This document shows positions 1 through 8,811 of a stretch of 40,444 nucleotides of DNA, piece by piece (positions within the stretch are counted from its first letter, which is position 1; each line of letters opens with the position of its first letter). Source of the DNA: Candidatus Bathyarchaeum sp. (GTDB lineage Archaea; Thermoproteota; Bathyarchaeia; Bathyarchaeales; Bathyarchaeaceae); contig JAOZIB010000019.1 of assembly GCA_026014565.1 (NCBI GenBank), positions 1,782 to 42,225 of the forward strand, read 5' to 3'. Made by a program: the position numbers and the translations under genes. The notes under the pieces are model-generated. The model had not been told where the DNA came from. It made no database searches and saw only the letters and a list, made by a program, of their open reading frames with translations.

Positions 1-1136
1 TCGTGATTTCCAAATCCAAGATTCAAGCCTTCAGTTTCTTTATCTGTTAAAATCTTGTTTTCATAAAGGTCCATGGCAAACGCGACTGCACCGCCAACAG
101 AAACAGCATCCAAACCATACTTGTTGCATAAACTGATAGCTTCGATGATTGCATCTATGCGGTCAACCCCACACAACGGACCCAATGCCCATATGCTTTC
201 ATACTTCAGGTTAGCATTGCTTCCTGCATATTTTCCGTCTGGAACTGTAGCCAAAAAATCAAAACGTAAACCACACGTTGAACAACCCGCAACCTTTTTC
301 ACATAGGCTTTCAACGCGTCTCCTGTTACCTTTTTTATGTTCTCAAAAGTGCCCAAAGAAAAGTTGCGAGTAGGCAACGCCCCCAAACGATTCATTGCAA
401 CTAGATTGTCTGAAACTCCCAAGTGCCGGTAGTTGCGGGCTTGGGGCTCTTTCATGCGTTCAAAAAGGTTTCTGACAAACTCAGTGAACACCTTGTATTT
501 TGCAACATTAACATCCTTGGTTCCCCGAACAGCAACCGCTTTTACGTTTTTGGAACCCAAAACTGCTCCTAATCCCCCCCGTCCAGCAACTCGCTGGTCA
601 TCATTAATCAAACACGCAAATTGAACAAGTTTTTCGGCAGCTTCCCCAACTGCACAAACCCGAACATAACAATCTCCTTGTTCGTTTTTGATTGTTTCTG
701 CCGTTTCTTGTGGTGATTTGCCTGTTAACTGGGAAGCCTCAACTAACTGAATAGAATCATCATCAATCCACAAGTAAACAAGCTTATCTGACTTGCCTGT
801 AAGAACCACGGCGTCGTATCCTGCAAGTTTGAGTTCAGCGCCAAAAAATCCATGAGTTTTTGCCGCACAAACAGTTTCAGTTAACGGAGACTTGGAAACC
901 ACAGCATAACCGTTTCCCCCTAACGGAGAAATAGTGCCAGTAAGCGCACCCGTAACAAAAACTACTGGATTTTCAGCATCAAAAGCATCCACGCCCTGTT
1001 TGGAGTTGTCCAACCATAGTTTTGCTCCAAGGCCAACTCCGCCAAGGTAATCTTTCAATATTTGTTCATCTAACGGTTTAGCTTCAGCTTTTCCAGTTCC
1101 CAAATCCACAAAAAGAGCCTGTTTCACAAAACTCAA
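1..1136 (-). CDS. Aldehyde:ferredoxin oxidoreductase family protein (partial; C-terminus beyond window)
   Basis: The N-terminal ~378 codons read off the left edge. The family oxidises aldehydes with a tungstopterin cofactor and a [4Fe-4S] cluster, passing electrons to ferredoxin in the cytoplasm. Visible family signatures are GGVGLGAKLW near residue 30, GGNGYAVVSKSPLT near 75-90 and GRGGLGAVLGSKNVKAVAV near 180. TTG at 1136 is chosen as start because GGAGG lies about 8 nt upstream; GTG 1127 is the alternative. The expected C-x2-C-x3-C cluster motif reads C285-S-T-C288-G-L-R-F292, so the third Cys is Phe. A TATA-like TTATACTTAT lies upstream near 1185, giving it its own promoter after the M24 gene. 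The subfamily (AOR, FOR, GOR, WOR) cannot be assigned. Confidence 0.9.
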   Translation of the reverse strand, partial: MSFVKQALFVDLGTGKAEAKPLDEQILKDYLGGVGLGAKLWLDNSKQGVDAFDAENPVVFVTGALTGTISPLGGNGYAVVSKSPLTETVCAAKTHGFFGAELKLAGYDAVVLTGKSDKLVYLWIDDDSIQLVEASQLTGKSPQETAETIKNEQGDCYVRVCAVGEAAEKLVQFACLINDDQRVAGRGGLGAVLGSKNVKAVAVRGTKDVNVAKYKVFTEFVRNLFERMKEPQARNYRHLGVSDNLVAMNRLGALPTRNFSLGTFENIKKVTGDALKAYVKKVAGCSTCGLRFDFLATVPDGKYAGSNANLKYESIWALGPLCGVDRIDAIIEAISLCNKYGLDAVSVGGAVAFAMDLYENKILTDKETEGLNLGFGNH

Positions 1137-1225
1137 TCTTAACCCTCCGCCGATAACCTTGAAAAAAAAGGCAACCCAACTAGATAAGTATAATCTTCCT
1201 TTTTTTAACTCAACAAATTGACACT

Positions 1226-2416
1226 TTAGATTTCCAGTTGAGTTTTCATGTGTGTCAAATTGTTATAACCTGACTTTGTTACTTCTATAATGTCTTCTAA
1301 ACGCAGTCCACCAACTTTTGGGTTATAGACTCCCGGTTCAATAGTCACCACAATGTGCTCTTTTAGCGGAGAATCTGAAAATTCGTTAATTCTCGGGCTT
1401 TCATGAATCTGTAATCCCACCCCATGACCCAACCCATGAGTCATGCCAACAATAACCTTTTGTCCATTCCTTGTAGTATGATAACCGTTTTTCTCCAAAA
1501 CTTCACAACAAACATCGTAAACTTGAGTTCCAACCGCTCCCGCATGAACTGCATCCAAAGAAGCATTCTTCGCCTCTAAAACTGCCTCAAACATCTTTTT
1601 AACTTCAGTTGAAGCTTTTCCTTTCACTACGGTTCGTGTCATGTCGGTCCAGTAACGCTTCTGAATGCTACGGGGAAAAATGTCCAAAATTATCGGCTGA
1701 TCTGCTTTGAGTTTGTCGTCTGCTTCACCTGAATAATGGGGGTCAGCCCCTTTTGGACCGCATGCTATTATGATGTCTTCTTCGGGCAAACAACCGTTTT
1801 CTAAAAGTTTGTGACCAAAAAACGCTTTCATCTTACCTACAGTTAACGGTTCATCATCATGCAACAATGTTTTGTTGGCACCAATCTCGGAGTTGGCAAT
1901 CAAATCTATTGCTTCAGAAGTAACCTTCTCATTAATCTGTTGCATCTTTTTGATCGCCTCGACTTCATGGGGGTCTTTGGTTTCCCGGGCTTTCTCAACA
2001 ACCCCAAGCATCGGAGAAACTGTTAATCCTTCTTTTCTTAGAAAATCAGCAACCAATAACGGAAAATTTGAAGGCACACAAATCTTGGAACCTACGCCTA
2101 ACTCTTTTTTTGCAACTGTTGCAATGAACTTAACCCCACCCAATTGTGGGTTTTTTGCTGATTTCATAACTTGTTGATAATTGTAATCAAAGTATGACTT
2201 CACATTTTTGACGGTTGACTGTTTTTGAGCCCGTGAATATTCCATTTGACTAACTGCTATGGTTGGTTCTTGATCGATTTTTTTCAAATAAATAAAAGCA
2301 TCCGGAGCAAAAAACTGGGTAAGGTAGTACATATTGGCGTCTTTGGAGCTGTCTGAATACAAAAACAAGGAATCTAAATTGTTTTGTGCTAAAATGTTGT
2401 CGAGTTCTATCTTCAC
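1226..2416 (-). CDS. M24 family Xaa-Pro dipeptidase/aminopeptidase
   Basis: Predicted cytosolic metallopeptidase that releases the N-terminal residue before proline, of the M24B pita-bread fold. The metal ligands are visible: Asp in LDIFPR and in WTDMTRT, His in the signature GMTHGLGHGVGLQIHESP, Glu in TIEPGVY and Glu in LRLEDII. The N-terminal ~130 residues fit the creatinase N-domain. The open frame extends to ATG 2473, only 8 nt from the tRNA gene, but those 19 codons do not look like family sequence. I prefer GTG 2416 (VKIELDNIL), which has GGAAG about 10 nt upstream and gives ~396 residues. It lies between the CAU tRNA and the AOR-family gene on the same strand. Exact dipeptide specificity is not readable. 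Confidence 0.88.
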   Translation of the reverse strand: MKIELDNILAQNNLDSLFLYSDSSKDANMYYLTQFFAPDAFIYLKKIDQEPTIAVSQMEYSRAQKQSTVKNVKSYFDYNYQQVMKSAKNPQLGGVKFIATVAKKELGVGSKICVPSNFPLLVADFLRKEGLTVSPMLGVVEKARETKDPHEVEAIKKMQQINEKVTSEAIDLIANSEIGANKTLLHDDEPLTVGKMKAFFGHKLLENGCLPEEDIIIACGPKGADPHYSGEADDKLKADQPIILDIFPRSIQKRYWTDMTRTVVKGKASTEVKKMFEAVLEAKNASLDAVHAGAVGTQVYDVCCEVLEKNGYHTTRNGQKVIVGMTHGLGHGVGLQIHESPRINEFSDSPLKEHIVVTIEPGVYNPKVGGLRLEDIIEVTKSGYNNLTHMKTQLEI

Positions 2417-2480
2417 GGTGAGGTCTTCCTTACAGAAGTTGTGTGTGATGGTGAGTAAATCTTTTTTCCACAAAACTGTG

Positions 2481-2558
2481 TGGTGGGCCCGGCCGGATTT
2501 GAACCAGCGACCACCAGGTTATGAGCCTGGCGCTCTAACCGAACTGAGCTACGGGCCC
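2481..2558 (-). tRNA. tRNA with anticodon CAU (elongator Met or Ile2)
   Basis: A complete cloverleaf: acceptor GGGCCCG/CGGGCCC, anticodon stem CCAGG/CCTGG with loop CTCATAA, T-stem GCTGG/CCGGC with loop TTCAAAT, discriminator A at 2484 and encoded CCA at 2481-2483. No intron. It lacks the initiator hallmarks (AGC-type acceptor, G-C run under the anticodon), so it is elongator Met or the Ile2 tRNA that reads AUA after agmatidine modification. Sequence alone does not settle which. Confidence 0.93.
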
Positions 2559-2718
2559 TCCGATTTTTTTATTCATTACTCGATTGTCAAGTTAAGATTT
2601 AAGGATTTTCTGCATTCAGTCGCGATACTAAACAAACTTGATGTCATTTATTCTCTTTGGTTAGAAAAAGGGAAGGGCTTTTATTTGGCGTAAATCTCCT
2701 GTAGGGTAGGCGTTAGTG

Positions 2719-3123
2719 ATGGATTACAAAGAATTACTTGAACGTGCTCAATCGCAGCTTCCAGCAGATGTTAGTGAACACAAACGGTTTGAAGTTCCAC
2801 AGCCACGAAGCTTCATCAATGGTATGCGAACAATTCTAGCTAATTTCAAAGAAATCTGTGACGCCCTTAACCGTGACCCTCGTCATGTGCTCAAGTTCTT
2901 TTCCAAAGAAATGGCCACTGCTGCAACCATGCAACGAAACCGAGCAATCTTTCAAGGAAAATTCTATCCAGATACTTTTGAGCGCCTCACTCAAAGATAC
3001 ATTAAAGAGTTTGTAGTCTGCCCTGTATGCACCCGCCCAGACACAAAAATCGTCAAGGACAAGCGGTTCCTGTTTTTGGTCTGTGAAGCGTGCGGAGCCA
3101 GATCTTCAATATCAACCTTGTAG
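2719..3123 (+). CDS. eif2b: Translation initiation factor aIF2 subunit beta
   Basis: The beta subunit of the aIF2 heterotrimer, which delivers initiator Met-tRNA to the small ribosomal subunit. The 134-residue length is typical for archaeal aIF2-beta. A helical N-terminus is followed by the central domain (FINGMRTILANFKEICDALN) and a C-terminal zinc ribbon with two C-x2-C pairs (CPVC and CEAC, near residues 99 and 121). ATG 2719 is preferred over the adjacent in-frame GTG 2716 because GGGTAGG sits 8-9 nt upstream. A TATA-like CTTTTATTTGG at about 2676 supports a promoter. It heads a plus-strand run with DUF424, RIO1 and Dim2-like genes, all tied to ribosomes or translation. Confidence 0.96.
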   Translation: MDYKELLERAQSQLPADVSEHKRFEVPQPRSFINGMRTILANFKEICDALNRDPRHVLKFFSKEMATAATMQRNRAIFQGKFYPDTFERLTQRYIKEFVVCPVCTRPDTKIVKDKRFLFLVCEACGARSSISTL

Positions 3124-3134
3124 GGTTCTTTACC

Positions 3135-3431
3135 TTGGAAGTTTATGCGAAGTTAAGCAAATGTGGGGAGCATGTGCTTCTTGCAGCCTGTGATGAGGAA
3201 CTGTTAGGTCAGGTTCTAAAACAAGGAAAAATTGTTTTTAAAATCAAAGAAGAATTCTACAAAGGACCAAAAATCCCTCTTGATGATGCTGTCAGTTTGA
3301 TGGAAGAATCAACTGTAGTGAACCTAGTTGGTCCAAACATCGTAAAAAAAGCCATAGACAAAGGCCTAGTTCACCCCGAAGCAGTTCTAGACATCTGCGG
3401 AGTACCCCACGCACAAATCGTTAAAGTCTAG
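3135..3431 (+). CDS. DUF424 family protein
   Basis: A 98-residue protein of the archaeal DUF424 family, recognised from VYAKLSKCGEHVLLAACDEE, the NLVGPNIVKKAIDKGL segment and the C-terminal GVPHAQIVKV. No biochemical function is established for the family. The frame opens at 3090 inside aIF2-beta, but family alignment from memory starts near LEVYAK, so TTG 3135 is chosen, 12 nt after the aIF2-beta stop. The ribosome-binding site is poor, so translational coupling with aIF2-beta is likely. Its place between aIF2-beta and RIO1 suggests a translation-linked job, which is inference. Confidence 0.85.
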   Translation: MEVYAKLSKCGEHVLLAACDEELLGQVLKQGKIVFKIKEEFYKGPKIPLDDAVSLMEESTVVNLVGPNIVKKAIDKGLVHPEAVLDICGVPHAQIVKV

Positions 3432-3522
3432 TTATCATGCCGTTGCAGTCTTTTTGTGGTTTAATTTTGCAGAGAAACCTAATTAGGGGCTTTTTTGTCA
3501 CTGCTGTATAGGAAGGTCTGTT

Positions 3523-4320
3523 TTGAGTTTTAGAGACAAAGTGGATGAGAAGCTCAACCGTAAGCAACGAGCCTATGAAATTGGTTCTTTGATGAAAAAT
3601 AAGCGGAGCGAAGATTACCAAGTTATCGAAGAAGTTTTTGACAAATCTACGGTAATGACGATTTATGATTTTATGAACAAAGGAATAATTGACGAAATTC
3701 ATGGAGTAGTTAATGCTGGAAAAGAAGCTCGAATCTACTTGGGAAAAGACCTTCAAGGAAACGATTTAGCTGTCAAAATTTATCTTACTAGTTCGGCAGA
3801 GTTCAAAAAAGGCATGCTTCCTTATATTGAGGGGGATCAAAGATTTGCTCATGTTCGCAGGGACACGCGTTCGTTGATTTATACTTGGGCACAAAAAGAA
3901 TACAAGAACCTGCAACGTGCCCACGAAGCAAAAGTTAATGTTCCCGTTCCGATTGCGGTGCAAAAGAATGTTTTGATAATGTCCTTTATCGGCAAAAACG
4001 GTGAACGTGCGCCCCTGTTAAAAGAAAGTGAACTAGACGACCCCCAAAAAATTTTCAAACTTTTGTTGACTTATATGAAGCGTCTTTACACTAAAGCTGG
4101 TTTAGTGCATGCAGACCTAAGTGAATACAACATCATGATGTGGAAAAGAAAACCCGTGATTTTTGATGTTGCCCAATCAGTGTTGACCCGTCATCCCATG
4201 GCGGACAAGTTTTTGCGGCGGGATCTGCAAAACATTCATAGATACTTTAAAAGGTTAGATTCAAGCGTGCAATCATTGGAAGAAATGTATGAGAGGGTTA
4301 CAGGTGGAAGGAAGTACTAG
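3523..4320 (+). CDS. rio1: RIO1-type serine/threonine protein kinase
   Basis: An atypical protein kinase/ATPase of late small-subunit maturation. Residues ~60-90 carry the nucleotide-binding part (GVVNAGKEARIYLG, then AVKIYLTSSAEFK with the conserved Lys). The catalytic loop LVHADLSEYNIMMW (Asp near 197) and metal-binding VIFDVAQSV follow, so all key motifs are present. The 265-residue length is normal for archaeal Rio1. The TTG start at 3523 has GGAAGG 6-10 nt upstream. The 3' end overlaps the Dim2-like KH gene, whose GTG start lies inside it; this pairing is conserved in archaea and fits a joint role in rRNA processing. Confidence 0.96.
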   Translation: MSFRDKVDEKLNRKQRAYEIGSLMKNKRSEDYQVIEEVFDKSTVMTIYDFMNKGIIDEIHGVVNAGKEARIYLGKDLQGNDLAVKIYLTSSAEFKKGMLPYIEGDQRFAHVRRDTRSLIYTWAQKEYKNLQRAHEAKVNVPVPIAVQKNVLIMSFIGKNGERAPLLKESELDDPQKIFKLLLTYMKRLYTKAGLVHADLSEYNIMMWKRKPVIFDVAQSVLTRHPMADKFLRRDLQNIHRYFKRLDSSVQSLEEMYERVTGGRKY

Positions 4321-4882
4321 TTACGTAAAAATTCCAGGGAATCGGATTGGTGCCCTTGTTGGTCCAGATGGCAGAGTGAAAAATGTTATTGAACGAAAAC
4401 TTAAAGTAAACCTGGATGTGGACAGTGACAATGGAACAGTTCAGATTACTCTTCCGACTACAGTAGAAGACCCAACAGTTCTGTTTCGTGCTAAGGAAGT
4501 TGTTACAGCCATCGGACGAGGTTTTGCTCCTGAGCATGCTTTTCGTTTGCTTGATGATGAAGAAATCATGTTTGAAGTTATTGACCTACGAGACATTGTG
4601 GGGCGATCTCCGTCGGATTTGAAACGGCTAAAAGGCAGAATAATTGGAAAAGAAGGTAAAACCCGCAAAATAATTGAAGAATTAACTGAAGCAAACATTA
4701 CAATTTATGGTCACACTGTTGGCATTATTGGATATCCTGACCAGTTATCGATTGCGCGGGAGGCAGTGAAAATGTTAATTGGTGGAAGTCTTCATGGAAG
4801 CGTGTATCGTTTCTTGCACAAGAAACGTAGTGAACTCAAAAAACAGCGCCTGCAACTATGGGAACCAACATACAAAGAGTGA
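4304..4882 (+). CDS. KH-domain RNA-binding protein, Dim2/Pno1 (Krr1) homologue
   Basis: A ~192-residue protein with two KH domains. KH1 shows IPGNRIGALVGPDGRVKNVIE near residues 10-30 (core IGALVGPDG), and KH2 shows LKRLKGRIIGKEGKTRKIIE near 105-125 (core IIGKEGKTR). Archaeal Dim2 binds the 3' end of 16S rRNA with Rio1 during small-subunit maturation. GTG 4304 is chosen over ATG 4289 because GAGAGGG is 6-7 nt upstream and the protein then begins close to the KH core. It overlaps the end of rio1 by 17 nt, indicating coupled translation. A 224-nt gap follows before top6B with only a weak TATA-like TTTAAATTTTA near 4921. Confidence 0.93.
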   Translation: MEGSTSYVKIPGNRIGALVGPDGRVKNVIERKLKVNLDVDSDNGTVQITLPTTVEDPTVLFRAKEVVTAIGRGFAPEHAFRLLDDEEIMFEVIDLRDIVGRSPSDLKRLKGRIIGKEGKTRKIIEELTEANITIYGHTVGIIGYPDQLSIAREAVKMLIGGSLHGSVYRFLHKKRSELKKQRLQLWEPTYKE

Positions 4883-5106
4883 CTTGACAACGGTTTCAAA
4901 ATGGAGCAAAGTTGTGAATCTTTAAATTTTACAAAAACATTGAAATACCTATCATGCAAAACTAAGAATGACCCGGCCATGTTGCTATATATCATACAAT
5001 GCCGTTCTGAGGCAGTTCACGGTCAAAAAAACCTTGGGTACAATGCAAACACACTGGCAGCACAGCATTTGCAATATAGAATTTCAAGGGGCGGTGGAAA
5101 CCAGAT

Positions 5107-6864
5107 TTGGTAACCTTCCAAGAAATTAGCCCAGCAGACTTCTTTTACCGTAACCGAGACATTGCAGGATTCACAAATCCTTCTCGTGCAGTTTTCGTTT
5201 CCATTCGCGAGATTGTAGAAAACTCTTTGGACTCTGCTGACCAAATTAGTGTTCCCCCTGAGGTGTATGTTCGCCTAACTGAAGAAGAAGCACAGCCTGG
5301 AACAGAATCAGGAAGCGGCGTATATCGTTTGATGGTTATGGATAACGGGTCGGGAATTGCGCCTCGTCATATTCCGTCTGCTTTTGGTCAAGTTTTGTTT
5401 GGCTCAAACTACAAACTCAAACAGGCCCGAGGAACTTTTGGTTTGGGTGGAAAAATGTCAATTCTGTACGGGCAGATTACTACCCATAAACCGGTTATCA
5501 TCAAATCCAGCACGGGTGGCAACAAAGTTTACGAATTTAAGATGATGATAGACATTCAACGAAACCGTCCTGTAATAATGGACCGCAAAACCCGCAGAAA
5601 CAAAGAAAACTGGCGGGGAACTATCGTTGAGTATTCTCTTGAGGGTGACTATTATCGTGCTATGTCTAAGGTTTTGGAGTACCTCAAACAAACTGCCTTG
5701 TTAACTCCATACGCGGACATCAAATTTGTTGACCCTAAAGGCAGATTGTACATGTTTAACAAAGTCACAAACAAGATGCCTCCTCCACCCACCGAGACCT
5801 TGGCCCATCCTTATGGTGTGGACGTTGAAACCCTTCAGCGCCTTTTTCGAGTTACCACTTCCAAAAACTTGATAGAATTTATGCGTAAACACTTCCATCG
5901 CGTTGGAGCAGGGACTTCTCTTAGTTTTTTGGATTTTGCAGAATTTTTACGAACCCCTGACCCTAAACGGTTAAATTCTGAAACCCTTAGTCAACTTATA
6001 GAAACTAACAACAAATCAGCAAAGTTTCGAAAACTTTTTGGAACAATGGATGAAAAAAAACTTAAAGCCTTGGTGAAAAAAACAAAGACTCACAACATGG
6101 CTGATTTTTTGGTAACTGTATATCCGAAAATTGATCGAAGCAAAATTCTTCGTTTGCTTGCATCTTCTCGAATGGTGCGAAGTAAAAACCCAAAGAAACT
6201 CAAACCTCCAGAAATTGTCAAGCTTGTTCGGAAGATGAAAAAGTATCCTGATTTTCTTCCTCCCGATGCAAGTTGTTTGTCTCCTTTGGGTGAAGACTTG
6301 TTGAGGGCTGGAATTCTTAAGGAATTAAAACCAGATTTTATTGCAGTCAGTCAACGAAAACCCTCTACTTATTCGGGTCATCCTTTCATTGTGGAAACTG
6401 CGATTGCTTATGGTGGAAACATTCCGAAAAAGGACGATATTGTTGTTTATCGGTATGCTAACAAGATTCCGTTGTTGTATGACGAAGCCAGCGATGTTTC
6501 AGTTAAGGTAATAAGGTCCATGAACTGGAGACGATACAAAGTTGCATCTGGAATGCCTATCGCGATTTTGGTTCATTTATGCAGTACTAAGGTTCCCTAC
6601 AAGACTGTTGGTAAGGAATTTATCGCAGACCGACCCGAAGTAAAAATTGAAATTTTAAATGGTATCCGTGAAGTTGCTCGTCGTTTGCAGACCTTTTTGG
6701 CCAAACGTGAACACGTGGCTAAAGAGAAGAAACGTTTGTCTGTTTTCGCAAAGTATTTGCCTAAGATTGCAAGATTTTCTGCTGATTTGGCTCAAAAGAG
6801 TGAAACTCCGGATATTGAATTGTTGTTGAAGAGTGTGAGGAAATATGACGAAGAAGGAAACTGA
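5107..6864 (+). CDS. top6B: DNA topoisomerase VI subunit B
   Basis: The ATPase subunit of type IIB topoisomerase, an A2B2 enzyme that passes one DNA duplex through another. The GHKL ATPase motifs are clear: IREIVENSLDSAD (Asn/Asp of motif I), VMDNGSGI (motif II) and GTFGLGGKMS (lid), all in the first ~120 residues. An H2TH-like region and the transducer domain follow (YGGNIP, YANKIPLLYDEAS with the switch Lys). The length of 585 residues is slightly long. TTG 5107 is used with GGTGGA about 8 nt upstream. The last 20 nt overlap top6A, the usual archaeal B-A order. Confidence 0.97.
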   Translation: MVTFQEISPADFFYRNRDIAGFTNPSRAVFVSIREIVENSLDSADQISVPPEVYVRLTEEEAQPGTESGSGVYRLMVMDNGSGIAPRHIPSAFGQVLFGSNYKLKQARGTFGLGGKMSILYGQITTHKPVIIKSSTGGNKVYEFKMMIDIQRNRPVIMDRKTRRNKENWRGTIVEYSLEGDYYRAMSKVLEYLKQTALLTPYADIKFVDPKGRLYMFNKVTNKMPPPPTETLAHPYGVDVETLQRLFRVTTSKNLIEFMRKHFHRVGAGTSLSFLDFAEFLRTPDPKRLNSETLSQLIETNNKSAKFRKLFGTMDEKKLKALVKKTKTHNMADFLVTVYPKIDRSKILRLLASSRMVRSKNPKKLKPPEIVKLVRKMKKYPDFLPPDASCLSPLGEDLLRAGILKELKPDFIAVSQRKPSTYSGHPFIVETAIAYGGNIPKKDDIVVYRYANKIPLLYDEASDVSVKVIRSMNWRRYKVASGMPIAILVHLCSTKVPYKTVGKEFIADRPEVKIEILNGIREVARRLQTFLAKREHVAKEKKRLSVFAKYLPKIARFSADLAQKSETPDIELLLKSVRKYDEEGN

Positions 6865-7942
6865 AACTCAAGCAAAAAAGAAGAGTGAAAAAGTCCTCAA
6901 AGACCTAAGAGACTTTGGTGGCGAGCTTTACGCTCAGATGGAGAAAGGACAGTTTCCCTTAGTTGAGATGCCGAGTCGTTCCACTGAAAACATTTACTAC
7001 AATCCTGATGTGCGCCAGTATGTTTTAGGTGACAGAAACGTTAAACGCAATGCCCGAAACATTCGTCACATTAAACCTTTTACCCAGATGGTTTGGGCTG
7101 GTTTTTTCGCTAGCGAGTTAGTAAAAAACAGAAAAACTTCAACCCTCAGGGACGTGTATTATTCTGCCCAAGCTTATGAGATGACCTTCAAAGACCAGCC
7201 AGAATCTAACAATATACTTACTGACCTAGAAACAGCAACAGGATTTGCCCGAGAAGACTTTAATGTTTATCCTGAGGAACGCTCTGCCTTGTTTGGGGAT
7301 TTGACTATCGAATACACTGTTCCGGGGTATGAGGGCAAACAGTTGAACATGACTTCTCATCCTGACGGCGTAATGCTTGGGCCGTCTGTAGTTTCTTCAG
7401 AGTTTGCACAAAACAAATGTGATAAAGTAATCGCTATCGAGAAAGGTGGTCTGTTTACTAGATTTATTGAAGAGCGCGTTCACGAAAAATTCAATGCCCT
7501 TTTGGTCTTGTGTGCAGGTCAAGCCCCTCGTGCAACTCGCCATTATCTTAATCGTTTGAATCAAGAGCTAGACCTTCCAGTTTACATCTTCACTGATGGT
7601 GACCCTTGGGGAATGCACATAGCCATGGTTATTATTTCAGGGTCGGCAAATGCTGCTCATCTTAGAGGGTTAACTACTCCTGATGCGAAATGGGGTGGAG
7701 TCTACGCTACTGACATTGTGGATTATAAGTTGCCTACCGACCCGTTAACTGAAGTGGACATTAAACGCCTTCATGAGCTTGAAAAAGACCCACGGTATAC
7801 AGGCGAACTCTGGAAGCGAGAAATCAAAACTTTCCTAAAAATCAAAAAGAAAGCCGAGCAAGAAGCATTCAGTAGATACGGATTAACATACATAGTCGAC
7901 GAATATCTACCTGCAAAATTAGAGGAAATGTCTAAAGATTAA
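6845..7942 (+). CDS. top6A: DNA topoisomerase VI subunit A (Spo11-like)
   Basis: The DNA-cleaving subunit, homologous to eukaryotic Spo11. The 5Y-CAP domain carries TLRDVYYSAQ near residues 99-108 with the catalytic tyrosine that forms the 5'-phosphotyrosyl link. The Toprim domain has the acidic Glu in AIEKGGLFTRF and the metal-binding FTDGDPWGMH near residue 250. The 365-residue length is typical. ATG 6845 overlaps the top6B stop, so the two subunits are translationally coupled. No sign of truncation. Confidence 0.97.
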   Translation: MTKKETETQAKKKSEKVLKDLRDFGGELYAQMEKGQFPLVEMPSRSTENIYYNPDVRQYVLGDRNVKRNARNIRHIKPFTQMVWAGFFASELVKNRKTSTLRDVYYSAQAYEMTFKDQPESNNILTDLETATGFAREDFNVYPEERSALFGDLTIEYTVPGYEGKQLNMTSHPDGVMLGPSVVSSEFAQNKCDKVIAIEKGGLFTRFIEERVHEKFNALLVLCAGQAPRATRHYLNRLNQELDLPVYIFTDGDPWGMHIAMVIISGSANAAHLRGLTTPDAKWGGVYATDIVDYKLPTDPLTEVDIKRLHELEKDPRYTGELWKREIKTFLKIKKKAEQEAFSRYGLTYIVDEYLPAKLEEMSKD

Positions 7943-8304
7943 TTTGTTTTGGTTAGATGACTCAGAAAACGCTTCAGTTATTTTACTGACTTTTTTCAAC
8001 AAAATACCTTCTTGTTGTTTCTTTCCTTATTTGCAGTAAAAAATGAACTCGAAAAACCGATTTTTAATTGTTATTTCATCTAGTTTACTAACTTATTGTT
8101 TAATCATAAGTTTAATTAGTATTTGGATTTTAGTGTAATAAGTTTGCTTTTATTGATACTTTTTATTACACAATATTCAATTAGTACTATCTTCTTTTAT
8201 CTATTTTACAATGTGTAGGTGTGAAAAGACACTGAAAAAAATGTTAATATATGATGTCTTACTTCATCATACTTATATCTTGTAAAATACGTGTGGGTAA
8301 AACA
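7943..8304. promoter_or_regulatory. AT-rich intergenic region with an inverted repeat and promoter of the Lrp-like gene
   Basis: No gene is supported here. GTGTAATAA (8133-8141) and TTATTACAC (8163-8171) form a 9-bp inverted repeat with a 21-nt loop. A TATA-like CTTATATC at 8271-8278 predicts transcription start near 8300, just before ATG 8305. The repeat could be an operator or the top6A transcript end. Confidence 0.4.
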
Positions 8305-8811
8305 ATGAATGATAAACTATATCGTCTGCTATTGGAGTATCTGAAAGATTCTAGTAGAAGTGACAGGGAATTAGCAAAAATACTGGGAGTTTCACAGCCA
8401 ACCATATCCCGAATGAGGGCTAAACTGCTCAAAGATGGAGTGATTCATCATTTTTCTGCTTGTCCCGATTTTGCTAAAATGGGTTACGAAATTTTAGCCT
8501 TCTCTTTAGTCAAGTTCAATATGAGTGAAGTGTTAAAGGACTACGGTGCAGTTGTAAAAAAGGCAAGATGTTGGGTGGAAACATGTAGTGAGATTGTGTT
8601 TGATTCACGGGCTGAAGGCATGGGAGTTGATGTCGTATCTGTTTCTTTGCATAGAAGTTATGCAGAGTACAAAAAGTTTCTTACAAAAAGCAAGAAAGTC
8701 TGGGGAAATTTGTTAATTGAGGTTAATTTTGTTCTTGTTGATGTTAAAGGCGGAATCAATAAACCGTTTTCCTTCAAATATCTGGCAAGGCCAAAGAATG
8801 AGGTAAATTAA
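8305..8811 (+). CDS. Lrp/AsnC-type winged-helix transcriptional regulator
   Basis: A 168-residue DNA-binding protein. The N-terminal HTH is clear (SDRELAKILGVSQPTISRMR near residues 18-38, wing ending GVIHHF), as in archaeal Lrp/AsnC and one-component regulators. The C-terminal ~110 residues are a probable ligand or oligomerisation domain with weak resemblance to the RAM fold. ATG 8305 is preferred over 8251: a TATA element at 8271-8278 would start the transcript near 8300, and GTGGG precedes the ATG. The gene stands alone between long AT-rich spacers, so targets cannot be inferred; the 9-bp inverted repeat upstream could serve autoregulation. Confidence 0.8.
   Translation: MNDKLYRLLLEYLKDSSRSDRELAKILGVSQPTISRMRAKLLKDGVIHHFSACPDFAKMGYEILAFSLVKFNMSEVLKDYGAVVKKARCWVETCSEIVFDSRAEGMGVDVVSVSLHRSYAEYKKFLTKSKKVWGNLLIEVNFVLVDVKGGINKPFSFKYLARPKNEVN

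Noticed and set aside
73-624. Plus-strand open frames at the left edge
   Set aside because: They are antisense to the AOR-family gene, whose minus-strand translation has clear family motifs.
2334-2693. 119-codon open frame crossing the M24 start and the CAU tRNA on the opposite strand
   Set aside because: Antisense to a real gene and to a tRNA; the peptide WARPDLNQRPPGYEPG is the typical artefact of translating a tRNA gene.
4901-5113. Small open frame between the Dim2-like gene and top6B
   Set aside because: No hydrophobic or domain pattern, overlaps the top6B start, and no ribosome-binding site. Best seen as the promoter spacer of top6B.
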